Origin: Truepera sp.
GTDB lineage: Bacteria > Deinococcota > Deinococci > Deinococcales > Trueperaceae
NCBI GenBank assembly: GCA_018333895.1
Contig: JAGXSJ010000120.1
Span: 1 to 47,992 of the forward strand
Length of the DNA stretch: 47,992 nt
Direction of reading: 5' to 3'
Position 1 is the stretch's first letter; each line of letters opens with the position of its first letter. A program made the position numbers and the translations under genes. A model generated the notes under the pieces. It was given only the letters and a program-made list of their open reading frames with translations, made no database searches and had not been told where the DNA came from. Positions 44,497 through 47,992 of this stretch are shown here, piece after piece.

Positions 44497-45773
44497 AGCG
44501 CTGCTAAGACCTCGAAAAACTCGGGAAAGGTCTTGGCCACGCAGGCCGGGTCGGCGATAGTGAGCCCCAAGCGCAGACCCAGGATGGCAAAGGCCATGGC
44601 CATGCGGTGATCGCCGTAGGTGTCGATCATCACCGTTTCGGGAAAAGTGGGTGAAGCCAGCGGATGTACCACCAGATAGTCCCGCCCTTCCTCGACCTTG
44701 GCGCCGAGTTTGACTAGCTCCGTGGCCATGGCCATCAGGCGATCGGTCTCCTTGATGCGCAGGTTCCAGACATTATTAATCCGTACTGGGCGGTCCGCCA
44801 ACAGCCCCAGCACCGCCAGCGTCTGGGCCTGGTCGGGCATATCGTTGAGATCGAAGACGCCGCCCCTCAGCACCCCGTCCGCCGGAGCGATCACCTCGGT
44901 GCTAGTCTCGGTTACCTGGACGCGACAGCCCATCAGCCTAAGCACCTCGGCCAGGCGCCGGTCGCCCTGGTGTGAACGGCTACCCAGGTTGGTGACCTTG
45001 ACCCGCCCGCCAGTAATGGCCGCCGCTGCCCAGAAGTAGCCCGCCGCCATGGCGTCACCCTCAATGGCATAGTGGCGCGGGCGGTAACGCTGCGGGGTAA
45101 CCAAGAAACGCTCATAGCCCTCGCGCTTGACCGGCACGCCAAACTCGGCCATCAGCGCCAGCGTCATAGCGACAAACGGCTTGCTCTGTAACTGGCCGGT
45201 AACCGCGATGGTGATCGGCCCCTCGGCATAGGGGGCCGCCATCAGCAGCGCCGAGAGGTACTGCGAGGAGCTGTCGCCCTTTAGCTGGGTCAGGCCGCCG
45301 CGCAGGCGGCTAGCTTCGACGATCACGGGCGGGCAGCCGGTGTCTAGCTCCGACCAGGCCCTAACCCCCAGCGGTGCCAGGGCGTCGAGCAGGTCCTGAA
45401 TGGGGCGCTGGCGCATGCGGGCGTTGCCGTCCAAGCGGTAGCGCCCGCTGCCAAGAGTTACCAGCGCAGTTAGGAAGCGGATCGCGGTGCCCGAAAGCTT
45501 GAGGTCCAACTCAGCGCTCGCGGCGAGCCGCCCGCCCTGGCCGTCCACGCTGATGGTCGTGCCGCTCGCTACTACGGGAATGCCCAACTGCCGCAAGGCC
45601 GCGATCATCACTACCGAGTCTTCGGCAACGAGGCAGTTGCTAAGCTGTGAGACGCCGTCGGCCAACGCCGCGACCAGGAGCGCCCGGTTGGTGAGGCTTT
45701 TTGAGCCAGGGACGGCCAGCTCGGCATCGAGGGGGGGCTTGGGGGTAATCAGGAGCTGCGCGGGGTACACCAC
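44493..45773 (-). CDS. aroA: 3-phosphoshikimate 1-carboxyvinyltransferase (EPSP synthase)
   Basis: The 426-residue enzyme joins shikimate 3-phosphate and phosphoenolpyruvate in aromatic amino-acid synthesis. Motifs are VPGSKSLTNRALLVAALADG near 22, LSGTAIRFLTALVTLG near 93 (the region that often reads GNAGT; here GTAIRF), GDSSSQYLSALLMAAP near 165, and LRIKETDRLMAMATEL near 340. The GTAIRF loop differs from class I enzymes and resembles class II-like sequences with natural glyphosate tolerance, though this is not certain. The start is GTG at 45773, or GTG 45770, which is 6 bases after TATGGT. It leads the operon with cmk and nadK. Confidence 0.93.
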   Translation of the reverse strand: MVYPAQLLITPKPPLDAELAVPGSKSLTNRALLVAALADGVSQLSNCLVAEDSVVMIAALRQLGIPVVASGTTISVDGQGGRLAASAELDLKLSGTAIRFLTALVTLGSGRYRLDGNARMRQRPIQDLLDALAPLGVRAWSELDTGCPPVIVEASRLRGGLTQLKGDSSSQYLSALLMAAPYAEGPITIAVTGQLQSKPFVAMTLALMAEFGVPVKREGYERFLVTPQRYRPRHYAIEGDAMAAGYFWAAAAITGGRVKVTNLGSRSHQGDRRLAEVLRLMGCRVQVTETSTEVIAPADGVLRGGVFDLNDMPDQAQTLAVLGLLADRPVRINNVWNLRIKETDRLMAMATELVKLGAKVEEGRDYLVVHPLASPTFPETVMIDTYGDHRMAMAFAILGLRLGLTIADPACVAKTFPEFFEVLAAL

Positions 45774-45814
45774 ACCACCATACCACCCAGCGTCAGACTC
45801 AGCCGGAGGACGCC

Positions 45815-47095
45815 CTAAAGCTCGCTGAACGCTGCCCGCGCTGCAGCTATAACCGCCTCGATATCGGCGGCACTATGGGCAATTGAGAGGAAGGCTGCTT
45901 CAAAAGCGCTAGGCGGCCAGTAGACGCCACGCGCTAGCAGCCCGTGAAAGAAGCGCGCAAACCGCGTAGTGTCGCTGCCCAGGGCGCTGGTGTAGTCAGT
46001 AACCGGCTGGTCGGTAAAGAACGCCGTCAGCATCGAACCCACGCAGTTGATGACGACCGGCATCCCAGCGGCTGCCGCAACCTCGGCCAGGCCCACTGCC
46101 AGTTGTGCTCCCCGCGCTTCAAGTACCTCATAGAGATCGGGGGTAGCGTCGATCACCGCCAAGGTCGCGAGGCCCGCAGCCATCGCCAGCGGGTTGCCGG
46201 AGAGCGTCCCGGCTTGATAAACCTGACCCAGCGGCGAGACGTGGGCCATCAGCGCCGCCGGTCCGCCGTAGGCACCGACCGGCAGCCCGCCGCCTAAGAT
46301 CTTCCCCCAGCAGACCAGATCGGGTTCAATCCCGTAGCGCTCGACCGCCCCGCCGCGGGCCAGCCTAAAGCCGGTCATCACCTCGTCGACGATCAGCAGC
46401 GCCCCATAGCGGCTTGTTAGCTGGCGCAGGCCGCTCAAAAAGTCCGGGCTCGGGCTGACTACCCCCATATTCCCTACTACCGGCTCGAAGATGACTGCGG
46501 CGATGTCGTCGGGGTAGGCGCGAAACAGCCGTTCGACCGAGGCCAGGTCGTTGTACTCGGCCACTAAAGTGTGCTTGGCGATATTGGCAGGGACGCCCGC
46601 ACTAGAGGGCACGCCGCTAGTCATGGCGCCCGAGCCCGCCGCCACCAGCAGGCTATCAGCATGGCCGTGATAGTTTCCGGCAAACTTGACGATCTTGTCG
46701 CGGCTGGTCGCACCCCGCGCGAGCCTTAGGGCGCTCATGGTCGCTTCGGTGCCGGAGTTGACGAAGCGAAGCTGCTCGCACAGCGGGTAGCGCTTCAGGA
46801 CCGCCTCGGCCAGCGCCACCTCCCGCTCGGTCGGCGCGCCGAAGCTGAGGCCCTCTGGCGCAGCCTGCGTAACCGCCGCTACTACTGCCGGGTGAGCATG
46901 GCCTAGGATCAGCGGCCCCCAGGAGCCGACCAGGTCGATATACTCGGTGCCGTCAACATCCCACAGGCGGCTCCCGTAAGCCTTAGCGATGAAGCGCGGG
47001 GTGCCGCCGACACTGCCAAAGGCCCGGACCGGCGAGTTGACGCCGCCGGGGATGAGCCGCTGCGCACGGGAGTAAAGCTCTGCTGAACGGGTCAT
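45815..47095 (-). CDS. hemL: Glutamate-1-semialdehyde 2,1-aminomutase
   Basis: The 426-residue class III PLP enzyme makes 5-aminolevulinate, the first haem precursor, from glutamate 1-semialdehyde. Motifs are [18 protein letters not shown] at the start, [19 protein letters not shown] near 118, the PLP lysine in [16 protein letters not shown] near 265, and [13 protein letters not shown] near 300. The open frame extends to 47191, but the ATG at 47095 begins the conserved protein and lies 6 bases after a TATCAT hexamer (minus strand, 47102-47107), suggesting a leaderless start. No other haem genes adjoin it. Confidence 0.95.
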   Translation of the reverse strand: MTRSAELYSRAQRLIPGGVNSPVRAFGSVGGTPRFIAKAYGSRLWDVDGTEYIDLVGSWGPLILGHAHPAVVAAVTQAAPEGLSFGAPTEREVALAEAVLKRYPLCEQLRFVNSGTEATMSALRLARGATSRDKIVKFAGNYHGHADSLLVAAGSGAMTSGVPSSAGVPANIAKHTLVAEYNDLASVERLFRAYPDDIAAVIFEPVVGNMGVVSPSPDFLSGLRQLTSRYGALLIVDEVMTGFRLARGGAVERYGIEPDLVCWGKILGGGLPVGAYGGPAALMAHVSPLGQVYQAGTLSGNPLAMAAGLATLAVIDATPDLYEVLEARGAQLAVGLAEVAAAAGMPVVINCVGSMLTAFFTDQPVTDYTSALGSDTTRFARFFHGLLARGVYWPPSAFEAAFLSIAHSAADIEAVIAAARAAFSEL

Positions 47096-47101
47096 GGTTA
47101 T

Positions 47102-47107
47102 ATGATA
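47102..47107 (-). promoter_or_regulatory. -10 element (TATCAT) of hemL
   Basis: On the minus strand TATCAT ends 6 bases before the hemL ATG, with no ribosome site. Confidence 0.45.
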
Positions 47108-47307
47108 GCTGTTAGCCATTAGCAAAACCAGGCTGTCAGTCAGCCAGGATCTACTCGACGTCGTGACACGAAGCCCGGTGCAGCTCGTCAACCCGCGCGG
47201 CTTCTGACGTTACTGCGTGCCGACGAATAGACCCTCCCTCCCATCTTATTCCTCCGGCAACCGCAAGCGCAGGGCTGGGGGGGTGAGGAAGCGGAGCGCC
47301 GCTGCGC

Positions 47308-47992
47308 TCACCGCCTCAGCAGACCCAGCCCCAGCAAAACTCCCCCGAAGAGATAGAGCGGAAGCCAGGGGTTGAAAGCCGCCAGCACACCGGAGAGCAA
47401 GGCGCCGATCAAGTGCATGATGTCGCTCAGAAAGATCACGCTGCCCGAGACCCGGCTCCGCAGCTCATCCGGGGCATCCCCAAGCCGCAAGGCCGACGCC
47501 GGCAGGGTGAAAAACTGGACGAACAGGCCGAAGAGGAAGAGGCCCAGAGCCCAAAAGTACCAGAGGTGCAGCAGCGCTGGGAGAAAGAGGCAGGCCCCGC
47601 CCAGAAAGAGCCCCAAGCGCATGGCCCGTTCCCGCCCCCAGGCCAGCACCCGGCTTATCAGCAGACTGCCCGCCACCGCTCCGAGCCCAAAGGCGGTTTC
47701 AGTCAGCCCCAGCACCCAGGCACTCTGCCCCAAAGAGCGCAGCACCCAGAAGGCCAGCATGGCCCCCACCCCTGAGTAGACCAGGCTTAGCAGGCCGTCC
47801 TCGGCCAGGATCCGGCGATGCTTTGGGTGTTGCAGAAGAAAGCGCAGGCCCTCCAGCACCTCGCTCATCTGGAAGCGCTGGGCTTTGGGCGGAGGGGTAG
47901 GGGGCAAAGCCCGGTAAAGCAGTGCGGAGACCAGCAGGCAGAGCGCCCCTACTGGGGGGATCAGGACTGGGGCGCGGGTGAAAAGCCACCCG
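47308..47992 (-). CDS. MFS transporter (C-terminal part, runs off the window)
   Basis: The reading frame is open to the right edge, so only the last 228 or so residues are seen. They contain about six to seven hydrophobic segments, a central cytoplasmic loop (RALPPTPPPKAQRFQMSEVLEGLRFLLQHP), and a C-terminal six-helix half ending in LGLLRR. The style is that of drug-efflux MFS proteins (MFS_3). The substrate cannot be inferred. It is separated from hemL by about 210 bases with no clear feature. Confidence 0.78.
   Translation of the reverse strand, partial: GWLFTRAPVLIPPVGALCLLVSALLYRALPPTPPPKAQRFQMSEVLEGLRFLLQHPKHRRILAEDGLLSLVYSGVGAMLAFWVLRSLGQSAWVLGLTETAFGLGAVAGSLLISRVLAWGRERAMRLGLFLGGACLFLPALLHLWYFWALGLFLFGLFVQFFTLPASALRLGDAPDELRSRVSGSVIFLSDIMHLIGALLSGVLAAFNPWLPLYLFGGVLLGLGLLRR

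Overview
The window comes from a GC-rich bacterial chromosome, most likely a member of the Deinococcota (Deinococcus-Thermus), perhaps near Truepera. This is inferred from gene style and not from a marker gene. The clue is the number of genes whose start codon lies 5-8 bases after a TANNNT-type -10 hexamer with no Shine-Dalgarno, the leaderless pattern known from Deinococcus and Thermus. These sit beside ordinary Shine-Dalgarno starts. I saw no tRNA, rRNA, CRISPR array, transposase or phage genes.

Layout. 1-2.2 kb: the start of an arsenate reductase, a LOG-family protein and an SbtA-like transporter. 2.3-9.5 kb: a two-gene restriction/defence module made of an Eco57I-type methyltransferase and a PLD-nuclease/SNF2-helicase fusion. 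9.6-20.9 kb: core genes, namely a Tat-exported SagB-type oxidoreductase, FUN14, groES-groEL behind a perfect CIRCE operator, an Eis-like acetyltransferase with an Lrp regulator, an ArsC-like/YmdB/PEP carboxylase operon, a thioredoxin-reductase-like flavoprotein and aspartate kinase.

20.9-28.4 kb is the most interesting part and has visibly lower GC in several genes. It looks like an undescribed RiPP (modified peptide) locus: an M16 peptidase, a winged-helix protein and an MFS exporter in one operon; a 58-residue precursor-like peptide on the opposite strand; a radical SAM/SPASM maturase with a translationally coupled 44-residue secreted peptide; and a large SARP/BTAD-type regulator. Three promoters in the locus carry GCAACCT heptamers as direct repeats with an exact 11-base period, ending 9 bases before a -10 hexamer. 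That is the known layout of SARP binding sites, so the adjacent regulator probably switches on peptide, maturase, protease and exporter together.

28.5-35.4 kb: a small unknown gene coupled to a frameshifted NUDIX gene, tyrosine phenol-lyase, and a heterodimeric ABC exporter (one normal and one degenerate ATP site). The exporter's leader has a strong promoter, a 21-codon peptide with a good ribosome site, and an intrinsic terminator. This is the arrangement of antibiotic-responsive attenuators such as bmrB-bmrCD of Bacillus subtilis. DUF309 and PspC-domain genes follow.

35.5-48 kb: a nitroreductase, a truncated DUF3360 permease beside an intact unrecognised membrane protein and a decayed piece of a second copy of it, an ArgD/LysJ aminotransferase, a tungstate ABC transporter (tupABC) behind a ModE-like palindrome, a MazEF-type toxin-antitoxin pair with its own palindrome, the overlapping operon aroA-cmk-nadK, hemL, and the C-terminal part of an MFS transporter running off the end.
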